A stretch of DNA of 64,000 nucleotides from Pseudomonas sp. DC1.2 (GTDB taxonomy: Bacteria > Pseudomonadota > Gammaproteobacteria > Pseudomonadales > Pseudomonadaceae). Below, in pieces: positions 7,849-20,049 of the stretch; position 1 is the stretch's first letter, and each line of letters begins with the position of its first letter. The notes below the pieces were generated by a model. The model worked only from the letters and a program-made list of their open reading frames with translations. It did not search any database and was not told where the DNA came from. The stretch lies in the NCBI RefSeq assembly GCF_034351645.1, contig NZ_CP133782.1:1059001-1123000 (forward strand), given 5' to 3'. Both the position numbers and the translations under genes were made by a program.

Positions 7849-8871
7849 TTAGCCTTTGCGAACCCAGCGCTCGCGCCAGACCTGCTGCTCGGATGGGGTC
7901 TGGAAAGTCCAGGCAACGAAACGGCTTTGCTTCTGCCCCTGGGACATCTCCACGACCTGGCTTTCCAGTACGCCAGCCTTTTTCAGCGCTGTCTGGATGA
8001 CCGGCAGGTTTGAGGCTTTCGAGACCAGGGTGCTGAACCACAGCACTTTGTGTTGAAAGCTCGCGCTCTCGGCAATCAGTTGTGTCACAAAGCGTGCTTC
8101 GCCACCTTCACACCACAGTTCAGCCGATTGACCGCCAAAGTTAAGCACCGGCAGTTTGCGTTTTGGATCGGCACGGCCCAGGGCGCGCCATTTACGCTCG
8201 CTGCCCTTGGTGGCCTCGTCCATTGAAGCGTGGAACGGCGGGTTACACATGGTCAGGTCAAAGCGTTCGCCGGGTTCCAGCAAGCCCAGCAGGATGTGCT
8301 TTGGATTGCTTTGCAGGCGTAACTGGATGGCTTTGTTCAAACCGTTGGACTGCACGATGGCCTTGGCGGCAGCCACAGCTGTCGGGTCGATTTCCGAACC
8401 GAGGAAGTGCCAGCGATAGTCGCTGTAGCCGATCAACGGATAGACGCAGTTGGCGCCCATGCCGATATCGAGCACCTTGACCGGTGCGCCACGCGGGATC
8501 TCGCCGTCGTTGACGCTGGCCAGCAGGTCCGCCAGGAAGTGGACGTAGTCGGCACGCCCCGGCACCGGCGGGCAAAGGTAATCAGCCGGGATATCCCAGT
8601 GCGCGACGCCATAAAACGACTTGAGCAGCGCCCGGTTGAACACCCGCACCGCGTCCGGGCTGGCGAAATCGATGCTTTCCTTGCCATACGGGTTGAGGAT
8701 CACAAACTGCTTCAGTTCCGGCGTGCTCTTGATCAGTTCCGGGAAGTCGTAGCGACCCTGATGGCGGTTGCGCGGGTGCAGGGTGGCCTTTTCACGCGGC
8801 TCCACGGCTTTGGCCGGGGTGGTGGAGTCAGGCTTCTTGCGCGCGGGGCGGGGAGTGCGGGGGGCGTTCAT
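7849..8871 (-). CDS. rlmF: 23S rRNA (adenine-1618-N6)-methyltransferase
   Basis: A 340-residue protein from ATG 8869-8871. A 27-residue upstream extension is possible but looks non-coding. The N-terminus is basic and low-complexity ([10 protein letters not shown]). The SAM-binding Rossmann fold carries [16 protein letters not shown] (motif I) and the catalytic N6-methyltransferase signature NPPF in [11 protein letters not shown]. It methylates A1618 of 23S rRNA. It is convergent with hupN and followed, on its own strand, by a REP palindrome. Confidence 0.93.
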   Translation of the reverse strand: MNAPRTPRPARKKPDSTTPAKAVEPREKATLHPRNRHQGRYDFPELIKSTPELKQFVILNPYGKESIDFASPDAVRVFNRALLKSFYGVAHWDIPADYLCPPVPGRADYVHFLADLLASVNDGEIPRGAPVKVLDIGMGANCVYPLIGYSDYRWHFLGSEIDPTAVAAAKAIVQSNGLNKAIQLRLQSNPKHILLGLLEPGERFDLTMCNPPFHASMDEATKGSERKWRALGRADPKRKLPVLNFGGQSAELWCEGGEARFVTQLIAESASFQHKVLWFSTLVSKASNLPVIQTALKKAGVLESQVVEMSQGQKQSRFVAWTFQTPSEQQVWRERWVRKG

Positions 8872-9072
8872 GGGTGTGATCGATTCGGGTATGGCTGAAA
8901 GTGGCGGGCATTGTCCCACATTCCTTGCATTGAAAAGCTTTCCTGTCGGCACTGGCTTGCGTGCGTTTGACTCAATCCGGTCTGGCCGGACTAAGGGGGC
9001 GCGGCTATCGCAGGCCAGCCAGCGCTCACATGTCTCGATTTTTCAACGAGATAGGTCGGCGTTTTTTTTGCC

Positions 9073-9099
9073 AAAAAAAGAGACCCGAAGGTCTCTTTC
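9073..9099 (-). terminator. Intrinsic terminator of valS
   Basis: Read on the minus strand: AAAGAGACC, loop TTCG, GGTCTCTTT and then a run of T residues. Arms are 9077-9085 and 9090-9098, with a T-tract at 9073-9079. The stable UUCG tetraloop and its place 18 bp after the valS stop make it a clear terminator. Confidence 0.88.
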
Positions 9100-9116
9100 T
9101 TTACACGGGCTGCACC

Positions 9117-11963
9117 TTACAGGCTGGCAATCCGCGCATGCTGCTCGGCCAGCTTGCCCAAAGCCTGTTCAGCTTCGGCCAATTTGGCGCGTTCCTTGTC
9201 GATGACTTCAGCCGGGGCCTTATCGACGAACGCGGCGTTGGACAGCTTGCCGCCGACACGTTGTACTTCGCCCTGCAGGCGCAGTATTTCCTTGTCCAGG
9301 CGCGCCAGTTCGGCAGCCTTGTCGATGAGGCCGGCCATCGGCACCAGCACTTCCATCTCGCCAACCAGAGCGGTAGCGGACAGCGGTGCTTCTTCGCCGT
9401 CTGCCAGAACGGTGATCGATTCGAGCTTGGCCAGTTTCTTCAGCAGGGCATCGTTCTCGGTGAGGCGACGCTGATCTTCGGCACTGACGTTTTTCAGGAA
9501 CAGGTTCAGCGGTTTGCCTGGACCGATGTTCATTTCGCCACGAATGTTGCGCGTACCGAGCATCAGGCCCTTGAGCCATTCGATGTCGTCTTCGGCGGCC
9601 TGGTCGATGCGTGCCTCGTTGGCCACTGGCCAAGGTTGCAGCATGATCGTCTTGCCTTCGATGCCGGCCAGCGGCGCCAGGCGCTGCCAGATTTCTTCGG
9701 TGATGAATGGCATGAACGGATGCGCCAGGCGCAGAGCGACTTCCAGTACCCGAACCAGCGTGCGGCGAGTGCCGCGTTGGCGCTCGACCGGTGCATTCTC
9801 GTCCCACAGCACCGGCTTGGAGAGTTCCAGGTACCAGTCGCAATACTGGTTCCAGATGAACTCGTACAAGGCTTGTGCCGCCAGATCGAAACGGAACTGG
9901 TCGAGTTGACGCGTCACTTCGGCTTCGGTGCGTTGCAACTGCGAGATGATCCAGCGATCGGCCAGGGACAGCTCAAAGGCTTCGCCGTTCTGGCCGCAGT
10001 CTTCGCCTTTGTCCAGCACATAGCGGGCGGCGTTCCAGATCTTATTGCAGAAGTTGCGATAGCCTTCGACGCGGCCCATGTCGAACTTGATGTCGCGACC
10101 GGTGGACGCCAGCGAGCAGAAGGTGAAGCGCAACGCATCGGTGCCGTAGCTGGCGATGCCGTCGGCGAATTCGTCGCGGGTCTGCTTCTCGATCTTCTTC
10201 GCCAGTTTCGGCTGCATCATGCCGCAGGTGCGCTTTTGCACCAGTTCTTCCAGCTCAATGCCGTCGATGATGTCTAGCGGATCAAGGACGTTGCCCTTGG
10301 ACTTGGACATCTTCTGGCCCAGGCCATCACGCACCAGACCGTGAACATAAACGGTCTTGAACGGCACCTGCGGCGTGCCGTCTTCGTTCTTCACCAAGTG
10401 CATGGTGAGCATGATCATCCGGGCAACCCAGAAGAAAATGATGTCAAAGCCAGTGACCAGTACGTCGGTGGAGTGGAATTTCTTCAAGAACTCAGTCTGC
10501 GCTGGCCAGCCGAGGGTGGAGAACGTCCACAGTCCCGAGCTGAACCACGTGTCGAGCACGTCGTTGTCCTGTTGCAGCGCCACGTCCGGGCCGAGGTGGT
10601 GCTTGGCACGCACTTCGGCTTCGTCGCGACCGACATAGACCTTGCCTGACTCGTCGTACCAGGCCGGAATCCGGTGGCCCCACCACAGCTGACGGCTGAT
10701 GCACCAATCCTGAATATCGCGCATCCACGAGAAGTACATGTTTTCGTACTGTTTTGGCACGAACTGAATGCGCCCATCTTCAACGGCCGCAATCGCAGGT
10801 TCGGCCAATGGCTTGGTCGACACGTACCACTGGTCGGTCAGCCACGGCTCGATGATGGTCCCGGAACGGTCGCCTTTCGGGACTTTCAGGGCGTGATCGT
10901 CGACGCTGACCAGCAGGCCGGCGGCATCGAATGCGGCAACGATCTGCTTACGTGCCTCGAAACGGTCGAGGCCGGCGTATTCGGCCGGGATCTTGCCGTC
11001 GATGGTGGGGTTCAGCGTGCCGTCCAGGTTGAACACTTGGCAGGCCGGCAACACGGCGGCGTTTTTGTCGAAGATGTTCAGTAGCGGCAGGTTGTGACGC
11101 TTGCCGACTTCGTAGTCGTTGAAATCGTGGGCCGGGGTGATTTTCACGCAGCCGGTGCCGAATTCAGGATCGCAGTAATCGTCGGCGATGATCGGGATGC
11201 GGCGGCCAACCAGTGGCAGCTCGATAAATTTGCCGATCAAGGCTTGGTAGCGTTCGTCGTTCGGGTTTACCGCGACGGCGGAGTCGCCGAGCATGGTTTC
11301 CGGGCGAGTGGTCGCGACGATCAGGTAATCATTGCCTTCAGCGGTCTTGGCACCGTCAGCCAGCGGGTACTTCAGGTTCCACAGGAAACCTTTCTCATCG
11401 TGGTTTTCCACTTCGAGGTCGGAAATCGCTGTGTGCAGCTTGGTGTCCCAGTTGACCAGACGCTTGCCGCGGTAAATCAGGCCATCTTCATGCAGGCGCA
11501 CGAAGGCTTCTTTAACCGATTCGGAGAGGCCGTCGTCCATGGTGAAGCGCTCACGGCTCCAGTCTACGGATGAACCGAGGCGACGAATCTGACGGCTGAT
11601 ATTGCCACCGGACTCATCTTTCCATTCCCAGATTTTCTCCAGGAACTTCTCGCGGCCCAGGTCGTGGCGGCTCTGGCCTTTGGCTTCAAGTTGGCGCTCT
11701 ACCAGCATTTGAGTGGCGATACCGGCGTGGTCGGTGCCCGGTTGCCACAGGGTATTGCGACCCTGCATGCGGCGGAAACGGATCAGGGCGTCCATGATCG
11801 CGTTGTTGAAACCATGACCCATGTGCAAGCTACCGGTGACATTCGGCGGCGGAATCATGATGGTGTAGGATTCGCCCGCGCCTTGCGGGGCGAAGTAATT
11901 CTCGGACTCCCAGGTGTTGTACCAGGAAGTTTCAATGGCGTGCGGCTGGTAGGTCTTATCCAT
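9117..11963 (-). CDS. valS: Valine--tRNA ligase
   Basis: A 948-residue class I aminoacyl-tRNA synthetase charging tRNA-Val. The HIGH motif appears as HMGH (residues 47-50, in [15 protein letters not shown]). The KMSKS loop is present ([13 protein letters not shown]). The editing domain, anticodon-binding region and C-terminal coiled-coil arm ([15 protein letters not shown]...) are all present, so it is full length. It is followed by its own terminator. Upstream, on the same strand, come a small hypothetical gene, holC and pepA. Confidence 0.97.
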   Translation of the reverse strand: MDKTYQPHAIETSWYNTWESENYFAPQGAGESYTIMIPPPNVTGSLHMGHGFNNAIMDALIRFRRMQGRNTLWQPGTDHAGIATQMLVERQLEAKGQSRHDLGREKFLEKIWEWKDESGGNISRQIRRLGSSVDWSRERFTMDDGLSESVKEAFVRLHEDGLIYRGKRLVNWDTKLHTAISDLEVENHDEKGFLWNLKYPLADGAKTAEGNDYLIVATTRPETMLGDSAVAVNPNDERYQALIGKFIELPLVGRRIPIIADDYCDPEFGTGCVKITPAHDFNDYEVGKRHNLPLLNIFDKNAAVLPACQVFNLDGTLNPTIDGKIPAEYAGLDRFEARKQIVAAFDAAGLLVSVDDHALKVPKGDRSGTIIEPWLTDQWYVSTKPLAEPAIAAVEDGRIQFVPKQYENMYFSWMRDIQDWCISRQLWWGHRIPAWYDESGKVYVGRDEAEVRAKHHLGPDVALQQDNDVLDTWFSSGLWTFSTLGWPAQTEFLKKFHSTDVLVTGFDIIFFWVARMIMLTMHLVKNEDGTPQVPFKTVYVHGLVRDGLGQKMSKSKGNVLDPLDIIDGIELEELVQKRTCGMMQPKLAKKIEKQTRDEFADGIASYGTDALRFTFCSLASTGRDIKFDMGRVEGYRNFCNKIWNAARYVLDKGEDCGQNGEAFELSLADRWIISQLQRTEAEVTRQLDQFRFDLAAQALYEFIWNQYCDWYLELSKPVLWDENAPVERQRGTRRTLVRVLEVALRLAHPFMPFITEEIWQRLAPLAGIEGKTIMLQPWPVANEARIDQAAEDDIEWLKGLMLGTRNIRGEMNIGPGKPLNLFLKNVSAEDQRRLTENDALLKKLAKLESITVLADGEEAPLSATALVGEMEVLVPMAGLIDKAAELARLDKEILRLQGEVQRVGGKLSNAAFVDKAPAEVIDKERAKLAEAEQALGKLAEQHARIASL

Positions 11964-12006
11964 GCGCGGCGGGACCCTATTGGCATTTATTCAGGAAAAG
12001 CCGGCA

Positions 12007-12035
12007 AGTATAGCGGGGCAAGGCGCGCAGGGCGA
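12007..12035 (-). promoter_or_regulatory. Putative valS promoter
   Basis: On the minus strand a TATACT hexamer (12007-12012) sits about 45 bases before the valS start. A weak -35 (TCGCCC) lies 17 bases further upstream. Only the -10 is a good match, so this is a tentative sigma-70 call. Confidence 0.35.
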
Positions 12036-12080
12036 GCAGGGGCGGACAGCTCGCATTTTCTAGTCGTGGCGCTAATCAAT

Positions 12081-12164
12081 GTGGGAGCGTGACTGCTGGC
12101 GATGCCGGCGCCTCGGCCAGCCCTGACGCTGAGGTGATGCAATCGCGAGGAGCCCCGCTCCCAC
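12081..12164. repeat. REP-type element with GTGGGAGC/GCTCCCAC ends
   Basis: An 84-bp intergenic element bounded by GTGGGAGC and GCTCCCAC, with an inner region of weaker inverted symmetry. It lies between valS and the small gene upstream. The ends match the elements at 7811 and 21662. Confidence 0.65.
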
Positions 12165-12176
12165 AGGCGATCGGAA

Positions 12177-12566
12177 TTATTCGTAGTGACTAAGCAACCG
12201 TTCCATCCGCGCGTCGAGGCGGCGTTTGATCTCGGTTTCGATGTGCGGAGCGAAGTCATCGATCACGTCTTGCATGATTAGCTGCGCGGCAGCACGCAGT
12301 TCACTGTCCAGGTGCAGCAGTGCATCGGGGCCTTTGCTGGCGGCAGGTACAGCCTGGGCGACAGGGGCTGGCGGTGCTGGCGGTTCGACGGCTGACGGCG
12401 TGTTGTCGACAGTGTTGAACAGCAACGGAATCTGTTCCTGATCACCTTCGTGGACAGTGTCGGTCAGCAGGGGCGGTTGCAGGTTGTCATCGCCGAGCAG
12501 TTGGCGGATCGACTCGAGGTCGTCCAGCAGGTGCGCGGACTTTTGTTGCGGTTTTGGAGTGTCCAT
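12177..12566 (-). CDS. Conserved hypothetical protein between holC and valS
   Basis: A 129-residue acidic protein. It has an N-terminal helix (LLDDLESIRQLLGDD), a Pro/Ala-rich linker (EPPAPPAPVAQAVPAAS) and a C-terminal helical segment rich in charged residues (LIMQDVIDDFAPHIETEIKRRLDARMERLL). There is no signal peptide or enzyme motif. It begins 8 bp after holC, so it is probably cotranscribed and translationally linked. The same slot holds a hypothetical gene in other Pseudomonas. Function unknown. Confidence 0.82.
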   Translation of the reverse strand: MDTPKPQQKSAHLLDDLESIRQLLGDDNLQPPLLTDTVHEGDQEQIPLLFNTVDNTPSAVEPPAPPAPVAQAVPAASKGPDALLHLDSELRAAAQLIMQDVIDDFAPHIETEIKRRLDARMERLLSHYE

Positions 12567-12574
12567 CGGGAGGC

Positions 12575-13003
12575 TCAGAGTCGCTGTAAACGGTGATCTT
12601 GCAGAGAATAGCCCTGTTCGCGGTAGAAACGAAAACTCTCCCGCGCGGCCGCACGAATCGTTGGATCTTCCACCACCACTTCCGCCACACGGGCGAACTT
12701 GTTGGCAAACGCTGGTACTTTCAGGCTGAGATTGAGCAGTAGATCCTGATGCTGGCCGCAGTCATCACCCAGTCCCAGGACTATTAAACTGTCCGGTTCG
12801 CTTTCGGCAGGGCCGTGAGGCACGAAGCTCTCACCTTTAAATGCCCAGAGACGTGCATCGAGGTCCTCGCGCTGCTGGGCATCGCTGCAATGCAGGTAGA
12901 TACGGTGGCCCATGCGCCAGGCTTTTTCGGTGAGTTTGCAGGCAAAATCCAGCCGCGCTGACGGGTCGGCGCTGGGCAGGATATAAAAATCGACTTTGGT
13001 CAT
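12575..13003 (-). CDS. holC: DNA polymerase III subunit chi
   Basis: A 142-residue protein starting at ATG 13001-13003 (TKVDFYILPSADPSARLDFACKL). It has the family's HRIYLHCSDAQQREDLDARLW and PDSLIVLGLGDDCGQ segments. The chi subunit bridges the clamp loader (via psi) to SSB on lagging-strand DNA. It lies downstream of pepA (60 bp) and upstream of the small hypothetical gene, the order usual for the genus. Confidence 0.93.
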   Translation of the reverse strand: MTKVDFYILPSADPSARLDFACKLTEKAWRMGHRIYLHCSDAQQREDLDARLWAFKGESFVPHGPAESEPDSLIVLGLGDDCGQHQDLLLNLSLKVPAFANKFARVAEVVVEDPTIRAAARESFRFYREQGYSLQDHRLQRL

Positions 13004-13063
13004 CGTGGTTCCTGAGCCTGGGGCGGCGTCGCCCGAAAGCAACGCCGTCCAGGGTCATCGGTT

Positions 13064-14857
<1,794 letters not shown>

Positions 14858-15976
14858 TTGATCGTCTTCCGTTATCTATCCCGCGAAGTCCTGTTGACCT
14901 TGAGCGCCGTCAGCGCCGTGCTGCTGGTCATCATCATGAGCGGTCGCTTTATCAAATACCTCGCCCAGGCGGCTTCTGGCGCCCTGGATCCGGGGTCGTT
15001 GTTCCTGATCATGGGATTTCGCCTGCCGGGCTTCCTGCAACTGATCCTGCCGCTGGGCCTGTTTCTCGGGATATTGCTGGCCTACGGTCGGTTGTACCTT
15101 GAAAGTGAAATGACCGTCCTGTCGGCCACCGGCATGAGCCAGCAACGTCTGCTCGGCATGACCCTGTTCCCGGCGACGCTGGTGGCATTGATCGTCGCCT
15201 GGCTCAGCCTGAGCCTGGCCCCGCAAGGCGCCAACCAGTTCCAGTTGCTGTTGAACAAACAGGACGCGCTCACCGAGTTCGATACCCTTGAGCCGGGTCG
15301 CTTCCAGGCCCTGCGCGACGGTACTCGGGTGACCTACACCGAGCAGTTGTCGGCGGATCGCATCAATCTGGCCGGTGTTTTTATTACGCAAAAGAACGTT
15401 TCGTCTGACCAGAAGGATCGCGGCATTTCCGTGTTGGTGGCCGAGAAAGGGCGCCAGGAAATACGTCCCGACGGCAACCGTTACCTGATTCTGGATAACG
15501 GCTATCGCTACGACGGGAATCCGGGGCAAGCCGACTATCGTTCGATCAAGTACGACGAGTACGGCGTTTTGTTACCCAAGCCGGATGTCAGTGACGAAGT
15601 GACCGACCGGGACGCGATGACCACCGCAGCCCTGCTGGGCAGCGACGATATTCGTATGCGCGCCGAGCTGGAGTGGCGCCTGTCCCTGCCGCTGCTGGTC
15701 TTTATTGTGACGTTGATGGCGGTGCCATTGGCGCGCGTCAATCCGCGCCAGGGCCGATTCCTCAAGCTGCTGCCGGCCATTCTTCTTTATATGGGTTACC
15801 TGACGCTCTTGATTGCCGCCCGTGGCGCTCTGGAGAAGGGCAAGCTTTCGCCACTGCTGGGCTTGTGGTGGGTGCATGCGATTTTCCTGCTCATTGGTCT
15901 CGGCTTGCTTTATTGGGAGCCCATACGCTTGAAAATGGCGAGTCGCCGCAGTGCGCTGGAGGTGGCTCGTGGTTAA
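14858..15976 (+). CDS. lptF: LPS export ABC transporter permease LptF
   Basis: A 372-residue inner-membrane protein. TTG 14858 is preferred because GGAG (14846-14849) is 8 bases upstream; the GTG at 14849 overlaps that site but would add only three residues. It has six predicted membrane segments around a large periplasmic jellyroll domain (about residues 120-260), for example LSAVSAVLLVIIMSG and LPLLVFIVTLMAVPLARVNPRQGRF. With LptG and the LptB ATPase it extracts LPS from the inner membrane. Its end overlaps lptG by 8 bp. Confidence 0.93.
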   Translation: MIVFRYLSREVLLTLSAVSAVLLVIIMSGRFIKYLAQAASGALDPGSLFLIMGFRLPGFLQLILPLGLFLGILLAYGRLYLESEMTVLSATGMSQQRLLGMTLFPATLVALIVAWLSLSLAPQGANQFQLLLNKQDALTEFDTLEPGRFQALRDGTRVTYTEQLSADRINLAGVFITQKNVSSDQKDRGISVLVAEKGRQEIRPDGNRYLILDNGYRYDGNPGQADYRSIKYDEYGVLLPKPDVSDEVTDRDAMTTAALLGSDDIRMRAELEWRLSLPLLVFIVTLMAVPLARVNPRQGRFLKLLPAILLYMGYLTLLIAARGALEKGKLSPLLGLWWVHAIFLLIGLGLLYWEPIRLKMASRRSALEVARG

Positions 15977-17030
15977 GCTCGATCGCTACATTGGTAGCAG
16001 CGTCTTCATTGCAATCCTGGCGGTGCTGGGGATCATTCTCGGTTTGGCCACTTTGTTTGCCTTCATCGACGAAATGGGCGATGCCAGCGAAACCTATACG
16101 CTGGTCGATATCCTCAGTTACGTCATGCTGACCGCGCCGCGCCGTGTTTACGACATGTTGCCGATGGCGGCACTGATCGGCTGTCTAATCGGCCTTGGCA
16201 CCTTGGCCAGTAACAGCGAACTGACCATCATGCGGGCTGCTGGCGTGTCCGTGGGGCGCATTGTGTGGGCGGTCATGAAGCCGATGCTGGTCCTGATGGT
16301 GGCGGGTGTGCTGATCGGCGAATACGTAGCGCCGGCCACCGAAAACATCGCGCAGGCCAATCGCTCCCTGGCTCAGGGCAGTGGTGATGCGCAAAGCGCC
16401 AAGCATGGCTTGTGGCACCGCCAGGGTGATGAGTTCATTCACATCAACTCGGTTCAGCCCAACGGTCAGTTGTACGGCGTAACGCGTTATCGCTTCGACA
16501 AGGAACGGCACATGTTGTCGGCCAGTTTCGCCAAGCGTGCCGACTTCAAGCAGGATCGCTGGGATTTGACCGATGTCACGACCACGCTGTTCCATGACAA
16601 GAGCACGCAAGTGGTGACCGCCGCTGAAGAGCGCTGGGACGTTGCACTGAGCCCCGAGCTGCTGAATACCGTAGTGATGACGCCGGAATCGTTGTCGATC
16701 AGTGGCCTGTGGGGTTACATCCACTACCTGGCCGACCAGGGCTTGAACAATGGTCGCTACTGGCTGGCGTTTTGGGTCAAGGTGTTGCAGCCGTTGGTGA
16801 CTGCCGCGTTGGTGCTGATGGCCATTTCGTTCATCTTCGGGCCGTTGCGCTCGGTTACCCTCGGTCAGCGAGTATTCACCGGTGTGCTGGTGGGCTTTAC
16901 CTTCCGCATTGTCCAGGATTTGCTGGGGCCGTCGAGCCTGGTGTTCGGATTCTCGCCGCTGTTTGCGGTGTTGGTCCCGGCCAGTGTCTGCGCGCTCGCT
17001 GGGGTCTGGCTATTGCGCCGGGCCGGTTGA
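15969..17030 (+). CDS. lptG: LPS export ABC transporter permease LptG
   Basis: A 353-residue partner of LptF, with the same two-times-three membrane segment layout and central periplasmic domain. GTG 15969 is preceded by GGAGG (15959-15963) inside the lptF end; the genes overlap by 8 bp, indicating translational coupling. The N-terminus is VKLDRYIGSSVFIAILAVLG. It ends with membrane segments typical of YjgQ proteins. A terminator follows. Confidence 0.94.
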   Translation: MVKLDRYIGSSVFIAILAVLGIILGLATLFAFIDEMGDASETYTLVDILSYVMLTAPRRVYDMLPMAALIGCLIGLGTLASNSELTIMRAAGVSVGRIVWAVMKPMLVLMVAGVLIGEYVAPATENIAQANRSLAQGSGDAQSAKHGLWHRQGDEFIHINSVQPNGQLYGVTRYRFDKERHMLSASFAKRADFKQDRWDLTDVTTTLFHDKSTQVVTAAEERWDVALSPELLNTVVMTPESLSISGLWGYIHYLADQGLNNGRYWLAFWVKVLQPLVTAALVLMAISFIFGPLRSVTLGQRVFTGVLVGFTFRIVQDLLGPSSLVFGFSPLFAVLVPASVCALAGVWLLRRAG

Positions 17031-17062
17031 TTCCGGGTTTTTGCTGATTCACTTGCCGCCTC

Positions 17063-17095
17063 AAAACGCCCCTGTCGCAAGACCGGGGCGTTTTT
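17063..17095 (+). terminator. Intrinsic terminator of lptFG
   Basis: Arms AAAACGCCCC (17063-17072) and GGGGCGTTTT (17085-17094), with an inner GTC-GCAA-GAC stem, followed by T residues. It ends the lptFG operon before lepA. Confidence 0.85.
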
Positions 17096-17119
17096 GTAGG
17101 CACCGTCTGACCTGCGAAC

Positions 17120-17149
17120 GTGACGCTTGCGCCGTGGATCAGGTACAAT
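17120..17149 (+). promoter_or_regulatory. Putative sigma-70 promoter of lepA
   Basis: GTGACG (17120-17125), an 18-base spacer and TACAAT (17144-17149), located 53 bases before the lepA GTG and just after the lptFG terminator. Confidence 0.5.
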
Positions 17150-17201
17150 TCCCGGCTATTTTTCCGCGGGCTATGCCTGCAGCCTTTTTGAGTGTTGATC
17201 C

Positions 17202-19001
17202 GTGAGTGATTTGAGTCATATCCGCAATTTCTCCATCATCGCCCACATTGACCATGGCAAGTCGACGCTGGCCGATCGCTTCATCCAGATGTGCGGCGGC
17301 CTTGCCGAGCGCGAAATGGAAGCCCAGGTGCTGGACTCCATGGACCTGGAGCGTGAACGCGGGATCACCATCAAGGCCCACAGCGTCACCCTCTATTACA
17401 CCGCTCGCGACGGCATCAAGTACCAGCTGAACTTCATTGACACCCCGGGCCACGTTGACTTCACCTATGAAGTCAGCCGGTCATTGGCGGCCTGTGAAGG
17501 TGCGTTGCTGGTTGTCGATGCCGGTCAGGGTGTTGAAGCGCAATCGGTTGCCAACTGCTATACGGCGATTGAACAGGGCCTGGAAGTCATGCCCGTCCTG
17601 AACAAGATCGACCTGCCTCAGGCCGATCCCGATCGCGTTAAAGAAGAAATCGAGAAGATCATCGGCATCGATGCTACCGATGCGGTCGAGTGCAGCGCCA
17701 AGACGGGTCAGGGCGTTGACGAAGTGCTCGAACGCTTGGTCAAGACCATTCCAGCGCCAACCGGCAACATCGAAGATCCGCTGCAAGCGTTGATCATCGA
17801 CTCCTGGTTCGACAACTACTTGGGGGTTGTTTCCCTGGTACGCGTGCGCCACGGCTGCGTTAAGAAGGGCGACAAGATCCTGGTCAAATCCACCGGCAAG
17901 ATCCACCTGGTGGACAGCGTCGGTGTTTTCAACCCTAAACACTCTGCCACCGTTGACCTGAAGGCCGGCGAAGTGGGCTTCATCATTGCCGGCATCAAGG
18001 ACATTCACGGTGCACCGGTCGGTGACACCCTGACGTTGAGCTCGACGCCAGACGTTGATGTGTTGCCAGGCTTCAAACGCATTCAGCCACAGGTGTATGC
18101 GGGCCTGTTCCCGGTCAGCTCCGACGACTTTGAAGATTTCCGTGAAGCCCTGCAAAAGCTCACGCTCAACGACTCGTCGCTGCAATACACCCCGGAAAGC
18201 TCTGACGCGCTGGGCTTTGGCTTCCGTTGCGGATTCCTCGGCATGCTGCACATGGAAATCATCCAGGAGCGCCTGGAGCGCGAGTACGACCTGGACCTGA
18301 TCACCACGGCGCCGACGGTGATTTTCGAGCTGTTGCTGAAAACCGGTGAAACGATTTACGTCGACAACCCGTCCAAGCTTCCAGACCTCTCAGCCATTGA
18401 AGACATGCGCGAGCCTATCGTTCGCGCCAATATCCTTGTGCCCCAAGAGCACTTGGGCAACGTCATTACCCTGTGTATTGAAAAGCGTGGCGTACAGCAC
18501 GACATGCTGTTCCTCGGTACTCAGGTTCAGGTGACCTACGATTTGCCGATGAACGAAGTGGTCCTCGACTTCTTTGATCGTCTGAAGTCCACCAGCCGCG
18601 GCTATGCTTCGCTGGATTACCATTTTGATCGTTATCAGTCAGCTAACCTGGTGAAACTGGATGTGCTGATCAACGGTGATAAGGTCGACGCCCTGGCGCT
18701 GATCGTGCACAAAGATAACGCGCACTACAAAGGTCGTCAGCTGACCGAGAAAATGAAAGAACTGATTCCGCGCCAGATGTTCGACGTCGCGATCCAGGCT
18801 GCCATTGGCGGTCAGATCATTGCACGGACCTCCGTCAAGGCTCTCAGAAAGAACGTATTGGCCAAATGCTACGGTGGTGACGTTAGCCGTAAGCGCAAGC
18901 TGTTGGAAAAGCAGAAGGCCGGTAAAAAACGCATGAAGCAAGTGGGCAATGTGGAAATTCCACAAGAAGCCTTCCTTGCGGTGCTCAGGTTGGATAGTTA
19001 G
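17202..19001 (+). CDS. lepA: Elongation factor 4 (LepA)
   Basis: A 599-residue translational GTPase with a GTG start. G motifs: AHIDHGKST (G1), RGITIKAHS (G2), DTPGHVDF (G3) and NKIDLP (G4). The LepA-specific C-terminal domain is present, ending near [16 protein letters not shown]. It affects ribosome back-translocation or initiation under stress. It heads the lepA-lepB pair, with 5 bp between them. The algU-muc genes usual upstream in Pseudomonas are not here. Confidence 0.97.
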   Translation: MSDLSHIRNFSIIAHIDHGKSTLADRFIQMCGGLAEREMEAQVLDSMDLERERGITIKAHSVTLYYTARDGIKYQLNFIDTPGHVDFTYEVSRSLAACEGALLVVDAGQGVEAQSVANCYTAIEQGLEVMPVLNKIDLPQADPDRVKEEIEKIIGIDATDAVECSAKTGQGVDEVLERLVKTIPAPTGNIEDPLQALIIDSWFDNYLGVVSLVRVRHGCVKKGDKILVKSTGKIHLVDSVGVFNPKHSATVDLKAGEVGFIIAGIKDIHGAPVGDTLTLSSTPDVDVLPGFKRIQPQVYAGLFPVSSDDFEDFREALQKLTLNDSSLQYTPESSDALGFGFRCGFLGMLHMEIIQERLEREYDLDLITTAPTVIFELLLKTGETIYVDNPSKLPDLSAIEDMREPIVRANILVPQEHLGNVITLCIEKRGVQHDMLFLGTQVQVTYDLPMNEVVLDFFDRLKSTSRGYASLDYHFDRYQSANLVKLDVLINGDKVDALALIVHKDNAHYKGRQLTEKMKELIPRQMFDVAIQAAIGGQIIARTSVKALRKNVLAKCYGGDVSRKRKLLEKQKAGKKRMKQVGNVEIPQEAFLAVLRLDS

Positions 19002-19006
19002 GTCCT

Positions 19007-19861
19007 ATGTCACTAAATTTCCCGCTGTTGCTGGTCATCGCCGTGTTCGTCTGCGGCCTGTTGGCGTTGCTCGATCTGGTTTTCCTGGCGCCGCGTCGGC
19101 GTGCCGCCATTGCCTCATATCAGGGCAGCGTCAGCCAGCCAGATGTCGTGGTCGTCGAGAAACTGAACAAAGAGCCGCTGCTGGTTGAATACGGCAAGTC
19201 GTTCTTTCCGGTGTTGTTCATCGTGTTGGTGCTGCGTTCGTTCCTGGTGGAACCGTTCCAGATTCCTTCCGGCTCGATGAAGCCGACGCTGGACGTGGGC
19301 GACTTCATTCTGGTGAACAAGTTTTCTTACGGGATCCGTCTGCCGGTTGCCGACAAGAAAGTCATCGAAGTCGGTGACCCGCAACGCGGTGATGTGATGG
19401 TGTTCCGCTATCCGAGCGATCCGAACGTCAACTACATCAAGCGCGTCGTAGGGCTGCCGGGTGACCAGATTCGCTACACCGCCGACAAGCGTCTGTTCGT
19501 CAACGGTGAGTCAATTGCCGAACAACTGGTCGGCTCCGAGCCGGGCACGTTGGGCAGCGCCGAACTTTACAAGGAAAAGCTCGGCTTGGCGGAGCACCTT
19601 ATCCGCAAGGAAATGAGCCGCTACCGCGCCACGCCGGACCGTTCATGGACCGTGCCTGCCGGGCACTACTTCATGATGGGCGACAACCGCGACAACTCGA
19701 ACGACAGTCGCTACTGGGATGATCCGAACATTCCCAAGGATCTGCTGGGCATGGTTCCCGACAAAAATATCGTCGGCAAGGCCTTCGCAGTCTGGATGAG
19801 CTGGCCGGAACCCAAACTCAGTCACCTGCCGAATTTCTCGCGGGTTGGCCTGATCAAGTAA
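19007..19861 (+). CDS. lepB: Signal peptidase I
   Basis: A 284-residue S26 peptidase that cleaves signal peptides of exported proteins. The N-terminal membrane segment is at about residues 5-28, with a second at about 64-80. Catalytic Ser90 is in PSGSMKPTL and general-base Lys145 in YIKRVVGLPGD, the same numbering as the E. coli enzyme. The conserved box MGDNRDNSNDSR is present. It is cotranscribed with lepA (5-bp gap). Confidence 0.97.
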   Translation: MSLNFPLLLVIAVFVCGLLALLDLVFLAPRRRAAIASYQGSVSQPDVVVVEKLNKEPLLVEYGKSFFPVLFIVLVLRSFLVEPFQIPSGSMKPTLDVGDFILVNKFSYGIRLPVADKKVIEVGDPQRGDVMVFRYPSDPNVNYIKRVVGLPGDQIRYTADKRLFVNGESIAEQLVGSEPGTLGSAELYKEKLGLAEHLIRKEMSRYRATPDRSWTVPAGHYFMMGDNRDNSNDSRYWDDPNIPKDLLGMVPDKNIVGKAFAVWMSWPEPKLSHLPNFSRVGLIK

Positions 19862-19868
19862 TCACACA

Positions 19869-19891
19869 CGGCGCTGTTGAACACAGCGCCG
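19869..19891 (+). promoter_or_regulatory. Stem-loop between lepB and rnc
   Basis: A perfect 9-bp stem (arms 19869-19877 and 19883-19891, CGGCGCTGT / ACAGCGCCG; loop TGAAC), eight bases after the lepB stop. No T-run follows, so it is not an obvious terminator. By analogy with the E. coli rnc leader it might be an RNase III processing site for autoregulation; this is inference. Confidence 0.4.
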
Positions 19892-19929
19892 AATGCATTT
19901 CTGGAGCCGGCACAATCGGCGCCAGAAGC

Positions 19930-20049
19930 ATGAAAACAATGATATTCAGGACTTTATTTTTGAACACAGCGTTAATTGTCCCAAGCCTGCGCCGTATCAC
20001 GGCGATGGCGGTGGAATTCAGCCACGAACTCAGCGTGGGTAAATCGTGA
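19930..20049 (+). CDS. Possible 39-residue leader ORF overlapping rnc start
   Basis: ATG 19930 opens a 39-codon frame whose TGA stop overlaps the rnc GTG start (GTGA), a layout that would allow translational coupling. The peptide has a hydrophobic first half ([13 protein letters not shown]), a basic patch and a polar tail. No family is recognised. The ribosome site is weak (GCCAGAAGC). It could be chance, or the remnant of a gene once lying between lepB and rnc. Confidence 0.25.
   Translation: MKTMIFRTLFLNTALIVPSLRRITAMAVEFSHELSVGKS

Noticed and set aside
9117..11963. Several plus-strand frames of 100-430 codons opposite valS
   Set aside because: All lie within the complement of valS, which has intact HIGH and KMSKS motifs, and they lack family features.
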